Shown here: positions 1-10,167 of the stretch, piece by piece
How the letters are laid out: each line of letters opens with the position of its first letter
Numbering within the stretch: the first letter of the stretch is position 1
Assembly (NCBI GenBank): GCA_021307315.1
Contig: JAJSPD010000008.1
Coordinates: 248,001 to 312,000 of the forward strand
Length of the DNA: 64,000 bases
Direction of reading: 5' to 3'
Source of the DNA: Bisporella sp. PMI_857
Taxonomy: Eukaryota; Ascomycota; Leotiomycetes; Helotiales; Helotiaceae
Made by a program: the position numbers and the translations under genes
The notes under the pieces: model-generated
What the model was told of the DNA's origin: nothing
What the model saw: only the letters and a program-made list of their open reading frames with translations
Database searches by the model: none

Positions 1-422
1 AGGATCTCCTCATGATAATCCATTCAGAAGCATGCCCCATTCTTTCCGAAATTCGGATGAAAGATAAATCTTTGGGATCAGGCACTTGATACTTAGGATG
101 GCGTTCTTTGAGCCAATTGCTCCGCTGGTCAGGGGGAAGGTACATCACTTCTCTGGGGATGCGGGGCTTAGCCCTCTCTTTCCTGTTACTAATTTTGTGA
201 AACCTTTGGATAATCCAGGACAACCTGGGCCGTCTAATATGTGCAAATCCCAAGACTTCAACCGTGGAGTGTAGTCGTTGCGTTTCTGCTCTGGCAGACA
301 GTATAGAGACAGATTTGTACAAGCTGCCGCTGCGATAAACAGTTGTGCTGGAGATCCAGAGGTGAGGCACTTGAGAGTCTCAGTGAAAATCTTTCTGCTG
401 CATAAGCGTCCAGCCTTTGGCA
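1..422. other. Window edge, no supported gene
   Basis: I see only short overlapping ORFs on both strands (up to 92 aa) and no recognisable domain. The minus-strand stretch at 145-423 could be a downstream exon of the hypothetical ORF at 423-833, but I could not find a convincing splice pair joining them. Confidence 0.4.
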
Positions 423-833
423 CTAATTGGCTCCATCATGTTGAATTTTGAAGTTGGCATATTTGACAATAATCTCGAATGCTGCTTCCGACACAGCTAG
501 ATACGTTATTTCTCGAACAATGGTCCACAGCGTATTCATGAATGTCCTCATCTCGATTAAGACGTAGAATTTAGAGGAAGTTGAAGACGCCGAGGCCCCT
601 TCTGCAGCTCGTAATTTTCCAGTCCAGGCCTCTTCCAGGTCGTCCAGGTCATCACCTGTAAGCAGAAAGAGTTCATCCCATTTTGAAAGGAAGTTCAGAA
701 GTCGTCTGGCTGGTTCTTCACCTCCTGATAGCTGCAAAAGCCTTATCACATTTTGCTCTGTGATATACAGACCTTCTACACGTGATTCCACAAGGGCTGC
801 AGAGTGCAGGGTGCCAAGTTTTGTATTAGGCAT
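423..833 (-). CDS. Hypothetical protein, 136 aa
   Basis: This uninterrupted ORF starts with MPNTKLGTLHSAALVESR. It has an acidic middle (LLTGDDLDDLEEAW), a Ser-rich linker and an amphipathic C-terminal half. I recognise no family. It has no signal peptide and no clear membrane segment. It may be a complete small gene or the first exon of a longer one running toward the window edge. The amino-acid composition looks protein-like, which is the main reason to list it. A chance ORF cannot be excluded. Confidence 0.3.
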   Translation of the reverse strand: MPNTKLGTLHSAALVESRVEGLYITEQNVIRLLQLSGGEEPARRLLNFLSKWDELFLLTGDDLDDLEEAWTGKLRAAEGASASSTSSKFYVLIEMRTFMNTLWTIVREITYLAVSEAAFEIIVKYANFKIQHDGAN

Positions 834-2639
834 AGGTAGAGGTTAATAAACTCTGGTGATTTAAATAGGAGGAATACTTCGCTCTCTTGAGTCTTGGTTA
901 AAGTCAAGTGCAGCGACAGTGCTTGGTGGAGCCTGGATCCAGTTTGATATATTTCTTCGCATTAGAAACAATGTCACTATCATCGGTCAAAACTGATTTG
1001 ATCAAACGCAGATCCAGTCACAATTGATTTCAGTTGTCTTAAAATAGAAGGTCGATATATGTCCCGAGCCCAATCAAAAATGTAGTCCACGATAAGAAGG
1101 AGCTGCAGGGAATTATCTTTAGACATTATGGAGCCACCCCAAAGGTGGAAGATGTCCTAGTACCAATTAACAAAGTAACGAATAGCCAAATATCGGGAGA
1201 TATGCAAGTGAAATATAGAAAATAAAATAGGCCTCAATCGTGCGTGATGCTCTTGGCGCTCTCTATGGATCTCCCCGATCATACTCGTAACTTCAAGAAG
1301 AGTTGGAGGTACAAGGAAAAGGACATGGGCCATTGGCTCTCGGTTGTAGGAGGAAGGGGCTAGGAATTACAACTCACAGGTTTGGTAGTGCTTAATGGTG
1401 GATACGCCAGCATCTTAACGACTTTTTCGCTCGAGGGGTGATGGGTCTGTCAGCAGAACGGCCTTTGGGACTGACGATTGACTCTTTGCGTAAAACGACC
1501 CCTTCACCCTCAATGCTATCTAATAGCCGCAAATCGTCATCCCCATCAAGACTAGCCTCCACCATAGCACCGTCAACTCTATAATCCTCGAAGGAATCGG
1601 ATTTGTTAATGCCTGGAGCCACCTACTTGCGTTACGCGATTGAGAGATATACTATTCCACTAACTAGCACGAGGCAAAATTGTGAAGGAGATGGGAAATA
1701 AGTATGAGACTTACCTAGAGGGCAAGGCTGATAAGACCACTCAGAAATAAATCCCTGGATCGAATGAAGTTCGTAAGCGCTAACCGGAATCTAGATATCC
1801 AGAATTTCGCCCTTGATCTCTCTCTTAGCACTACGAACCCTTCGAGCCTCGCACCTACTCCGCTCTAATAGCAGTGGAGAGGATGCCTTTGGCCATCTCC
1901 CGAGACTCAATTCTACGGTCAACTCTGACGGCCTTGGCCTCTACCACATCAAGTCTTTCCTGAATACAGCTCTTGCTGATATTCTCGATGATGCACGTAT
2001 TGAGATCAGGTTTACAAAGTTCTCGTACCTTGGCGGTGTAAAACCAGTTCTCTCCCTGGCTGTACAAACACACCTTGGTTCTCGTAGAAGATCAAAGTAA
2101 GCTTCACTCGCTCTCTCGCAGTAAAAGAACACTTTTTAACACTGCCTATACCGCAAAGCCCGGATCCTGGAATACCAAAATGGAAGTAAATAAATCCTAA
2201 CATTGTTTTATAATCTGCGGTGTTTTTTTATTTTTACTTTAATATTTATACAATATCCAATGACCTCTATGCCCGCCGATCATCTCGGTCCTCCTAATCA
2301 CTTCCTCAATCCTTGATTGGAACTTGCATTCCGTCGTCAGCTTTCTCATTGCTTAGCTTATCAATCATGTTTTCTTGATGGAAACGTGTAGGATATTTCA
2401 ATTGAGCTCTTTGATAGCACGACAAAATCGGTGGAAACGATTGTTGTAAAGAAGGGTGAATCTGGTAAGCTGAATTTATACATAGTATAGTGAAGTTGCA
2501 TAAGACCTATTGGGAAGAGGAAAAGTTTACAGAGATTGAATAAACGATGAGACACCAGGTATTGAAGGTGAATTGGCAGCGTTTTGATTCAAGTCATTAA
2601 GTACAACAATATTCGCTTCAGCGTCTTTATTTATTCTTC
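834..2639. other. Long region without a supported gene
   Basis: Several ORFs of 60-95 aa occur here on both strands (for example minus 1392-1622, and overlapping minus-strand frames between 1855 and 2203). The 1855-2203 frames share repeated Arg/Glu-rich segments and could be the remains of a degraded gene, but no family or splice structure can be shown. The stretch at 2218-2250 is T-rich. Confidence 0.4.
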
Positions 2640-4698
2640 TTACCAATCTTCCTCATCACTACTATAACTTTCACAACAGGAATCATCATCAATCCAAGCA
2701 CCAGGTATTTGTGGCTTCGGGTTTTCTATAGATTCCCAGAACTTCCCGGCATGCCTCTCAGCGTCCATATCCCAATCAAAGATCCAATCCTCAGGCGTGG
2801 CTCCAGAGTCGAAACTGATGAGTCTTACTTGGACGTGTTCATACTGTCTATATGGATACCATCTTTTTCCAAACCATCCATTCTCTAAAAAGATACGTTT
2901 CTCAACTAGTCCATAGTTTTGCAAATCTACACCGCAGGCTTGCAAGTCCTCCAGCCAATCCCTTAATTTTGAATTCAAAGCACTTCTTAGCATGGATACA
3001 CAGTATATCGGCCACTGATCTTGCATTATAAGCATGGCTAAGGGGGTAGCTGAAGGAGTCCATGGCATATGGTAAAGATCCAATTCTGTATGTACTTGTT
3101 TAAAACTTATGTCATGGGTCATCCCGACAAGTTTGCGGCAGAGCTTTCGCCATTTGCTATACTCGTTAGTATATGTATCCGTGAAAGCCATATAGGAAAA
3201 TGCAACAAGGCTCAGAAGAGATATGCCCTCCCGTTGCAGCTCGGAGACATCTTCTTGTCGTAGAACACCGTCTTTACGAAGAATATAGCAAAGTCCATCC
3301 GCCTCTCGTCTTCGCCACACTGTACTAAAATCAAAATATTGCAGTCGGTCCTTGGCGGGCATTTCGTAGTGGCGTGGCAGAAGCAATGCTGAATGGCTCG
3401 AAATATCTGGTTCTTGCGAATAAATCGTATTGCATTGATAAAACTTCGCGTATAAGATTTGGTTGAAAGTGCCAGTGGCCCATCACTGTCAAATTCGCTG
3501 TTTAATAGCAGAAAATATCTCAATCTATCTACCTGGGCCACACTTGTAATACCATATAGGCAGGCATAAAGGGTAGTTCCGAAAAATTTATCGGTCCTTT
3601 CATTAATGTCAAGCCCCCACGCGATTAGTAACTTAATAAGATCCACATGTCCATTAAGCACAGCCCACTGTATATATCATGGCGTTAGCAATAGTTATTA
3701 ATGCGACGAAAGGATATATACCCAAAGCAGGCCTCGGCCAAGTTCATCGCGGTCATGGATCGAGGCTACCCTGTTATACAAAAGCGCGCGTACTCCAGCT
3801 ATATCTCCATTGCTCGCGTATTGAAATGCTTGCGAGTTGTGAGGTACAATGTTATAAAGTTTAAGGTTCACATTCCAACCAGAGATTGCTCTTGAAACTT
3901 GAATATCCCAAGCTTTACGAACAAACGGTAGCAAGAATTGTATTCGTGCTTTGAAATCTGATACAAATTATAAGTCATAGTACAAATTTAGTTTAAGGGG
4001 CTATTTACCGAATTTCGTTGAATTAAAATTGCCATTATATTTTGCATATTGCCAAGCGAAATTATTAAATAGACTTAAATTCCAAGGGCCAAAACTGGAC
4101 GCTTCCCTTCGAGGGACCGTATTTTTTGAAGATGAATATGCGATAGCTGTGGTCTTTTGGTCTTCCTCGTTGAGGGCTTCTTGGCTCAATTCCTCAAGCT
4201 GGCGGTGGCTGCTGGAATCGATTGAATGGAGGCGCCGTGCAACGAGTTCCGGCATATACAGCATATACAGTTGTTGCGCCAAACTCAGCAATCGCATCGC
4301 TGTATCAAGCCGATCCCTGCTTCTATCCAAAACGTCTTTCTTAAGTATAATTTTTAATTTTGCTTTCCCTCTGCTCGGCTTTCGCGATGACTTAAGAGAT
4401 TGATCGCCAAATCCTTGAGCAAAGCGTCTAAATTAACCATTGCCTTCTGACAGTATGTCAAGGCTATCCCGATAGAACCACTATTTGAACCGATAGTGTT
4501 CGCATCGGTCAGATTGCTCTCTAATTCTGTGAGTAGTGGCTCGAGAATTTCGATGTCACGCATCAACTCTGCGATCTTATCTGGAACATCTTGGACCTCA
4601 TCCCAAAGCTTTTTCAGGGCAAGAATACGGCCGCCGATTTTGCCTACGACCTCAACGACGGTGATGCCGCTTGCAATAACGCCGAGAACCTCTGCCAT
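2640..4698 (-). CDS. Fungal NLR-like protein: Helo-like N-terminal domain plus ankyrin repeats
   Basis: The first exon (from 4698) opens with MAEVLGVIASGITVVEVVGK and continues with a helical segment typical of the fungal N-terminal domain of STAND/NLR-like proteins (Helo-like). A middle exon lies at about 4330-4009 (RLLSLAQQLYMLYMPELVAR). Ankyrin-type repeats follow (NGDIAGVRALLYN; NGHVDLIKLLIAWGLDIN), then a C-terminal region with no family I know, ending in an acidic tail at 2640. Two introns fit well: 4008-3958 (51 nt) and 3721-3668 (54 nt, GTATAT...TACAG), the second joining two halves of the ankyrin region. The frame breaks by one base near 4370-4395 and near 3380. After the first break the alternate frame continues as KLKIILKKDVLDRSRDRL, which is what this family carries. 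No NACHT or NB-ARC core is present. Such proteins are linked to non-self recognition in fungi; that role is inferred. Confidence 0.7.
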
Positions 4699-5245
4699 CG
4701 CTGAAAATAGAACCTGGGACTAGTGGAATAAATGTAATCAGTTCATGAGGTTCGGGATGATGTAGCTACAAGTAAACAAGATTTTAGACCCTTTGACCAT
4801 TTCAGATTGCAGCCTCATTAAATGTCGCCTTGCTGTCTGCCGCATAGCTGAGCCTCCGCCAGCGCACTGCTATTGGTATTGGTGGGGTTACACAATAGCG
4901 CCACTGGCCAAAGGCTGGCAGTCAGTGGCACAGTATGGGGAGGATTTGCCTAGCCGCCATGATGTTTTTAACGGGATAGAGAATTGAAAATCTCAGAACA
5001 TAATGGATTCTTTCATAATCAATTCACCCATGGTGGAAAGATGCGTAGTTGTCAGAAGTCCAGCTGTGATTCTGACATGTGACAAGCGGTGCCAATGCCT
5101 ACGGTCACAGTTTCAGCCACTCGTTCATAGCACCGACAACGTTTAATCGGACGTTCACCATTGACTAAGACAACAATAACCCCATTATACTTGCAACAAT
5201 GGCCACAGCAAGCACCAAAAAACAGTGCGCAGAATCCAATATACA
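4699..5245. other. Divergent intergenic region
   Basis: This lies between the minus-strand NLR-like gene and a plus-strand membrane protein gene, so it should hold both promoters. I see no gene and no distinctive repeat. Confidence 0.5.
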
Positions 5246-5671
5246 ATGGCTGCAGCATATAGCGCCATGAGTGCCTGGTCAGCCCATTCCCTTTATATCA
5301 CAAAATCTGCTGACAGATCGCCCAGGTGTGTCCTCCATCCGTCATCCGTAATAAGCCTATCCCTAAACTCACCTCATGCCATCGTCAATCGCACGACTAT
5401 GCTTTTGACGAGATGCTTTGGTGCCCAAGCCATGACCGTCGGTCTTCTCCTTTTCACTTCAGACATGACCGCACGGAGCTTCACGGCTTTCGGGCTTGCT
5501 ATGCTTCCTTATCTGGGGTTCAATGCTTGGTTCCTGGGAGGACCTGGAAAGGGGTATTTACGGGTGGCTTTGGCTGGACGCTGTTGGGAATACGTTTTCT
5601 TAGGTGGGTCACTGGTGGCTGCGGGGTTGTTGAGGGGAGAGGAGAAAGAGAACAAAAAGAAGAAGCTCTGA
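5246..5671 (+). CDS. Small hydrophobic membrane protein
   Basis: I start the gene at MAAAYSAMSAWSAHSLYITK. An intron at 5326-5412 (87 nt, GTGTGT...ACGAG) joins ADRSPR to CFGAQAMTVGLLLFTSDM and removes a less plausible 29-residue insert. The product is about 113 aa with probably three or four hydrophobic segments (SAMSAWSAHSLY, AQAMTVGLLLF, TAFGLAMLPYLGFNAWFL, YVFLGGSLVAAGLL) and a Lys-rich C-terminus (EEKENKKKKL). It resembles small four-helix fungal membrane proteins of unknown function. The stretch after GGPGKG reads plausibly in two frames, so the C-terminus may be off by one base. Confidence 0.5.
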   Translation: MAAAYSAMSAWSAHSLYITKSADRSPRCVLHPSSVISLSLNSPHAIVNRTTMLLTRCFGAQAMTVGLLLFTSDMTARSFTAFGLAMLPYLGFNAWFLGGPGKGYLRVALAGRCWEYVFLGGSLVAAGLLRGEEKENKKKKL

Positions 5672-6219
5672 TTTTGATGAGTAGCTGCGACTCTACTTAT
5701 AGTTAAGCTGATTGTTGTTTGCATTAAATTTCCATCTGGTGTAGTGACATGGAGCATGACATGAAGGATAGGCTGTTACCTCTTGTGGACTCGAGAATTT
5801 TCTTCGGTGCATACCGAGTAGTGATTAGCTTTTCGTTCGGATGTTCAAGCCAATAGATAGAGTTGAAGATGCATCATCCCTCCTCGCAGAAGTTATCACA
5901 GATCAACTTACCCGGTACCGGAGGTGCAAGATCCTAGGAAAACACCTAAGCGAGCTCAATAGCGCTAATGACTGTCCCCGCCACTCGATGACGCTTCACA
6001 ATCAATTGATACATATATAAAGTGAAAGCTTAAGGTATTCAAAGGCCAAGCCGTATCTTCTTGATTAATCGAATGAAAGCTTGGCAGCTGAGATATCTTG
6101 TGTCCCGTTAAAGTAGTTCAAGTCTGCTTAACATCATTGCTTACATCATCACCCCAACTTTTATCTTACTCCTCACCTGCCAGTATTTCATTCATACAGT
6201 CAATCATAATCCCGTCACG
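5672..6219. other. Intergenic region
   Basis: This is the region upstream of the MFS carrier gene. I see no gene or repeat in it. Confidence 0.5.
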
Positions 6220-7653
6220 ATGCCGGACAGTGGAAGTATTTCTCTGTACGAGACCGCTCAAGAGGGGTCGTAGGGCGAAGCTCTGAGCACAGCGAGCAAG
6301 AGACATTCAATGGAGATGAATCTCAATCAAGGCAGTGGAACTCTAAACGAAAGAGGGCATGCGTTCTCTTGGGCTCTGCAATATTGCAGCTGCCAATCTG
6401 GGTAGTTCTCCAATTTGAAGGTTTAATGCGGTTCTCACGAATCTAGGGTTTGCCATGACATATGGTGTCTTCCAAGAATACTACTACAGCAACTGGACGC
6501 TGAAAGGGGGCCGAGACATCACGGGTATCATTGGCACCACAGCCAACGGAGTGATGTACCTTTCGATGCCTTTCCTGTTCGCCCTGTTCACCAGGCGCTG
6601 GGCTCATAGACGCCGGATCGCAGCACTGTGTGGTGCTATCCTTACATGCATTAGCTTCGTCTTATCCTCCTTCAGCACTCATGTCTGGCACCTAGTTGCG
6701 ACACAAGGAGTCATGGCTTCCTTGGGGTGTGCTCTAATATACAGTCCAACCACACTCTCGCTAGGCGAGTGGTTCAACACAACAATCGAGCCGTGGCATA
6801 CGGGGTCGTCCTCTCATGCAAAAACATTGTTGGGTCCGCTTGTCCCTTCTTGTTGCGAGCGCTTCTCGACCGCTACGGTTTCCGCATCACGTTGAGAATC
6901 TGGACCGCTTTGGCAATTGGGACAAGCATCCTCGGCATATATCTGATACCCACCCATCCTTCCAGCTTGGCATCAAGCTCTCCTCGTGCCAGGAAGATAC
7001 CATGGAAATTCCTCAGACACCGGACATTCTACATCTACAGCGTGGCGATCATACTTCAAAGCAGTGGTTACGGCATTCCGCAGACCTATCTCAACACCTA
7101 CGCTCACGAAGTCACGTTGCTCTCCCAGACTTCGGCCACGCTGTTGCTGACACTATTCAACATCCCGGGCATCGTTTCGTCATCCTTCTTTGGGTATCTC
7201 AGTGACAACAAGTACTTTCCTCTCTCCGCTACGACCGTCACTGCCATCTCTGCCGTCAGCTCTGCTCTATCGGCATTCCTGTTTTGGGGCCTGACATCAC
7301 AAGGCAGCATGGCATTATTAGTCATCTTCTCCATCACGTTCGGTTTCTTTGCCGGAGGCTACAGCGCTACGTGGGGAGGTGTCATTTACGAGCTTGAACA
7401 CGAGGCTGCGCAAAGAAATGAGGCGATTGACTCTGGGATGCTCTATGGCCTGCTCAACGGAGCGAGAGGAATCGGGTATGTGAGTGGAGGTCTGGCTGGT
7501 GTGCCGTTGCTGAAAGCCGGAAGCATAAGCTCGCTCGGCGGCTTCGGGTATGGAACCGCGTACGGGCCGCTCATTATCTTCACCGGTCTGTCCTCTGTGT
7601 TTGGTGGGTGGGGATTGCTGTGGAAATGGAAGAAGCTACAGCATTTGATGTAA
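6220..7653 (+). CDS. MFS transporter, monocarboxylate-transporter-like
   Basis: This is a plasma-membrane 12-helix carrier of the fungal monocarboxylate transporter-like MFS group. The start MPDSGSISLYETAQEG at 6220 leads into a hydrophilic N-terminus and then the first helix (CVLLGSAILQLPIW). An intron at 6402-6446 joins this to GFAMTYGVFQEYYYSNW. The helix and loop pattern that follows (ANGVMYLSMPFLFALFTRRW, SPTTLSLGEWF, GYLSDNKYFPLSATTVTAIS) is typical. The frame is lost by one base in the G run near 6262 and again near 6780, where EWFN must continue into NRAVAYGVVLSCKNIVGS in another frame. In this family the substrate is often unknown (monocarboxylates, riboflavin or a secondary metabolite), so I assign none. 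If the breaks were real the gene would be dead, but the same fault in SDA1 argues for assembly errors. Confidence 0.8.
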
Positions 7654-7809
7654 AAATGGCAGGCACAGCACGTGTCACAAACACAAAAGGGGCGGCGAGG
7701 AAAACTAGCTGTATCATTCTATTTAATTCAATAAAGGTCTATCATCTATGGAGTATGAATACTGTTAGCTCTAAGTTTAGGTGCACATCTTGTTCCTCAT
7801 TTCTGCTAG

Positions 7810-9105
7810 CTAGAAGTACTGGTCGTCAAAAGCAAACGGGTTGACGATAAATGGGCCCTCATCTCCGTTTCCACCACCGCTGTTGTTGCCATGTCCACCC
7901 TGTCCTGTCGGAGCTGGGCCACGTGCCTGATGCTGCTGACTCTGTGGTGGAGCGTGCTGTGCTGGATATCCCGGAAGTTGATCTTGTCGGATGAAGAGAG
8001 GTTGGTTGACATGCACGGGAGCCGTGGCATAGGCGTCATGCTGACCGTCGAACTGGGCGATCATTTGTTGCTGAGGAAGAAGCCAAACCGCTCTTGAGCT
8101 CGCTGGTTGAATTGTGGAAATTGTGGCTGAGGAGCTCGCTGAACGTTGTGCTGGAATTGGGGCTGTGGAACTTGCCGATAGAGATGCGGGAGCTGGGGAT
8201 TGGGGAACCGGCTGGGAGTATGGTACATATTGAGCTTGAGAAGCTTGCTGAGTGCTATGCGGGAGCTGAGGCTGAGGAGCTTGATGAGGGTAATGGCCGA
8301 ATTGGGCATTGAAGTTAGGCTGGGCAACATATTGAGGTACATGGTTTGGCCAGAAATTGTGTTGAGGTTGAGTAGATCCTTGATATTGGGCAAAGCGAGG
8401 ATCCAAGTAGTTGACGGGGTTATGCGCGTATTCTTCATAATGCGCGCTCAGCCTCAGTAGATACAGATCCCCCATTTGTGATGGATTTTGGCACCGAACT
8501 TGAGGTGCCGGACAAGCAGGAGTTGGACGAGGAGGGGTTGGACGAGGAGGTGCTGGACGTGCCTTTGCTTGTGGTAGTCTGGCAGTCTCAGCTGTGCGCT
8601 TTGGGCTATGCTGAGCTGGCAATTGCTGAACGGGAGTCAATTGAGTTAGAGGAGCTAGGCGACCGGGGCTATTGTTGATAAAGTCGCGCTTCTCAATGTC
8701 GCAACTGATTTTCATGGATTGGGAATGGGCCAGCTCGCTCGACGGTGATTCATCCTTCGCCAGATCCCCGAATAGGTCGTCTGCCATGTCCTCTTTGGGT
8801 TCGTCAGCCGGCCCGTTTTGTATAAGCTCAGAGCGGTCCTCTTCGCCGGACTTGGATGTATTCTTGTCGCCGAGGAACAGCTCTTGAAAAAGATCATCGC
8901 CTTCGTCAGTCCCAAAGCTAGGAACGATTTCTGTAGACTCAAAATTGACCTCCTCATTCACTTTGTTGCCAACTATGGTACCGTCAGCCTCAAATACCGA
9001 CTCCTCAATCCCCGTTCCTCCTCCAAATAATGCCCTAAAATCTACTTCATCCCCGGTTGATGGTGGTCTCCCATTGGTGGTCGAGATCCTTCTTGGGACA
9101 CTCAT
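7810..9105 (-). CDS. Low-complexity Pro/Gln/Ala-rich protein (possible second part of the upstream ORF)
   Basis: The ORF encodes 431 aa. The N-terminal part is acidic (DEVDFRALFGGGTGIEESVF, DDLFQELFLGD). A run of Pro/Arg/Thr repeats follows (ARPAPPRPTPPRPTP), then a long Gln/Pro/His-rich stretch and a Gly/Asn-rich end finishing NPFAFDDQYF. It has no enzyme motif, signal peptide or membrane helix. It lies in the same reading frame as the coiled-coil ORF that ends 22 nt upstream, and the intervening TAA sits inside CCGGTAAAACG, a plausible splice donor. The two may therefore be exons of one gene. The composition suggests a disordered nuclear or RNA-associated protein; this is inference only. 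Confidence 0.5.
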   Translation of the reverse strand: MSVPRRISTTNGRPPSTGDEVDFRALFGGGTGIEESVFEADGTIVGNKVNEEVNFESTEIVPSFGTDEGDDLFQELFLGDKNTSKSGEEDRSELIQNGPADEPKEDMADDLFGDLAKDESPSSELAHSQSMKISCDIEKRDFINNSPGRLAPLTQLTPVQQLPAQHSPKRTAETARLPQAKARPAPPRPTPPRPTPACPAPQVRCQNPSQMGDLYLLRLSAHYEEYAHNPVNYLDPRFAQYQGSTQPQHNFWPNHVPQYVAQPNFNAQFGHYPHQAPQPQLPHSTQQASQAQYVPYSQPVPQSPAPASLSASSTAPIPAQRSASSSATISTIQPASSRAVWLLPQQQMIAQFDGQHDAYATAPVHVNQPLFIRQDQLPGYPAQHAPPQSQQHQARGPAPTGQGGHGNNSGGGNGDEGPFIVNPFAFDDQYF

Positions 9106-9126
9106 ATTGTTGCGATGTATCTCGTT

Positions 9127-10083
9127 TTACCGGCAGTCTCCAGACAGCATCGCTAGACTTGATATTATCCGCCTTATCCGCTTCCTCCCCAAAGGACTGT
9201 GCTTCAGCATCAGTAGTACTCTCTCTGCGCGAAGCCTGGCTTCGGCTTCAGCAGCATCCTTCTGCGTACGAAATTCGACGACAGCTTCATCGGCAGCTTT
9301 GGCGGCATCCTTTGAATTGACACCCATGCGGAGTAAATAAGTCAAATGCTCCCTGCGCGCTTTTCTATCTTCCTCTTCCCGCTGCCTCTTTGCAGCTGCG
9401 GCAGCGTTCTTGGCCTTGTGCGCGGCACGAATCTCCTCGGCTTCTTTTGCGATACGTGCTTTTGTCCTTTCTTCCTCCTCCCGCTTCTTTGCCGTCTTCT
9501 GTTTCCATGATTCATGCTCTGCATCTGCTTTCGCCTTTCTGCCTGCGGTCTCCGAGCTTTCATATTTATGCTCAGACTTACGTTCTGCGGCGTCTCGCTC
9601 ATTCTTCTCATTCAACTCTCTAATCTGTTTGGCCTTCTCTTCGCATTGTCTATTAAATTCAGCAAGCCCATCTTTCACGTTTTCCTGCTCTACTGGATTC
9701 TCATGCTCCTGCTCCTTTGGCTTCTCCGACTCCTCCTTTGACTCGTCGTCGATACTGATTGGCGACTCGGAGTTGGACCCTTGAGAGTGAAGCTGTTCGC
9801 TACGTTCTTCTTGTTCTTGTTGAAAATTCCGGTGAGAGGGAGCAAAAAGCTCCATCTGCATTGTCACAAGTGCAGCCACTTCTTCTTCAGTTTTATTAGC
9901 TGTTGGATCTTTCTTATTGATCTTCTTCTTCTTGCGGCATTCTTTGGCTGTCTTGCGGCTGGAAAGATCCATCTGCGCCATGACTAAATTATTATTCGCG
10001 TCCGGCGATATCGACGGCTTCTTGCTTGGCATGAAGTCTTGGACCATTCTGGCATCGGTAAACATTGATATGTTTAAAGGCAT
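9127..10083 (-). CDS. Charged coiled-coil protein
   Basis: The reading frame is open from 10167. I prefer the start MPLNISMFTDARMVQDFM at 10083. After a Lys-rich basic patch (AKECRKKKKINKK) and a Ser/Glu-rich acidic region (SPISIDDESKEESEKPKEQE), about 170 residues of Glu/Lys/Arg/Ala-rich heptad-like sequence form a long coiled coil (EFNRQCEEKAKQIRELNEKN; KRQREEEDRKARREHL). I know no family. The stop at 9127-9129 is followed in the same frame by the Pro/Gln-rich ORF starting at 9105, so one spliced gene covering 7810-10083 is a serious alternative. Confidence 0.5.
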   Translation of the reverse strand: MPLNISMFTDARMVQDFMPSKKPSISPDANNNLVMAQMDLSSRKTAKECRKKKKINKKDPTANKTEEEVAALVTMQMELFAPSHRNFQQEQEERSEQLHSQGSNSESPISIDDESKEESEKPKEQEHENPVEQENVKDGLAEFNRQCEEKAKQIRELNEKNERDAAERKSEHKYESSETAGRKAKADAEHESWKQKTAKKREEEERTKARIAKEAEEIRAAHKAKNAAAAAKRQREEEDRKARREHLTYLLRMGVNSKDAAKAADEAVVEFRTQKDAAEAEARLRAERVLLMLKHSPLGRKRIRRIISSLAMLSGDCR

Positions 10084-10167
10084 GTTGGCAAAAGTACCGG
10101 GGTTTCTCTGGCTTGGACAGGAGAAGCTGGTTAATATTGGGCACGAGTGAGAAGACTGAAAAGTCAA

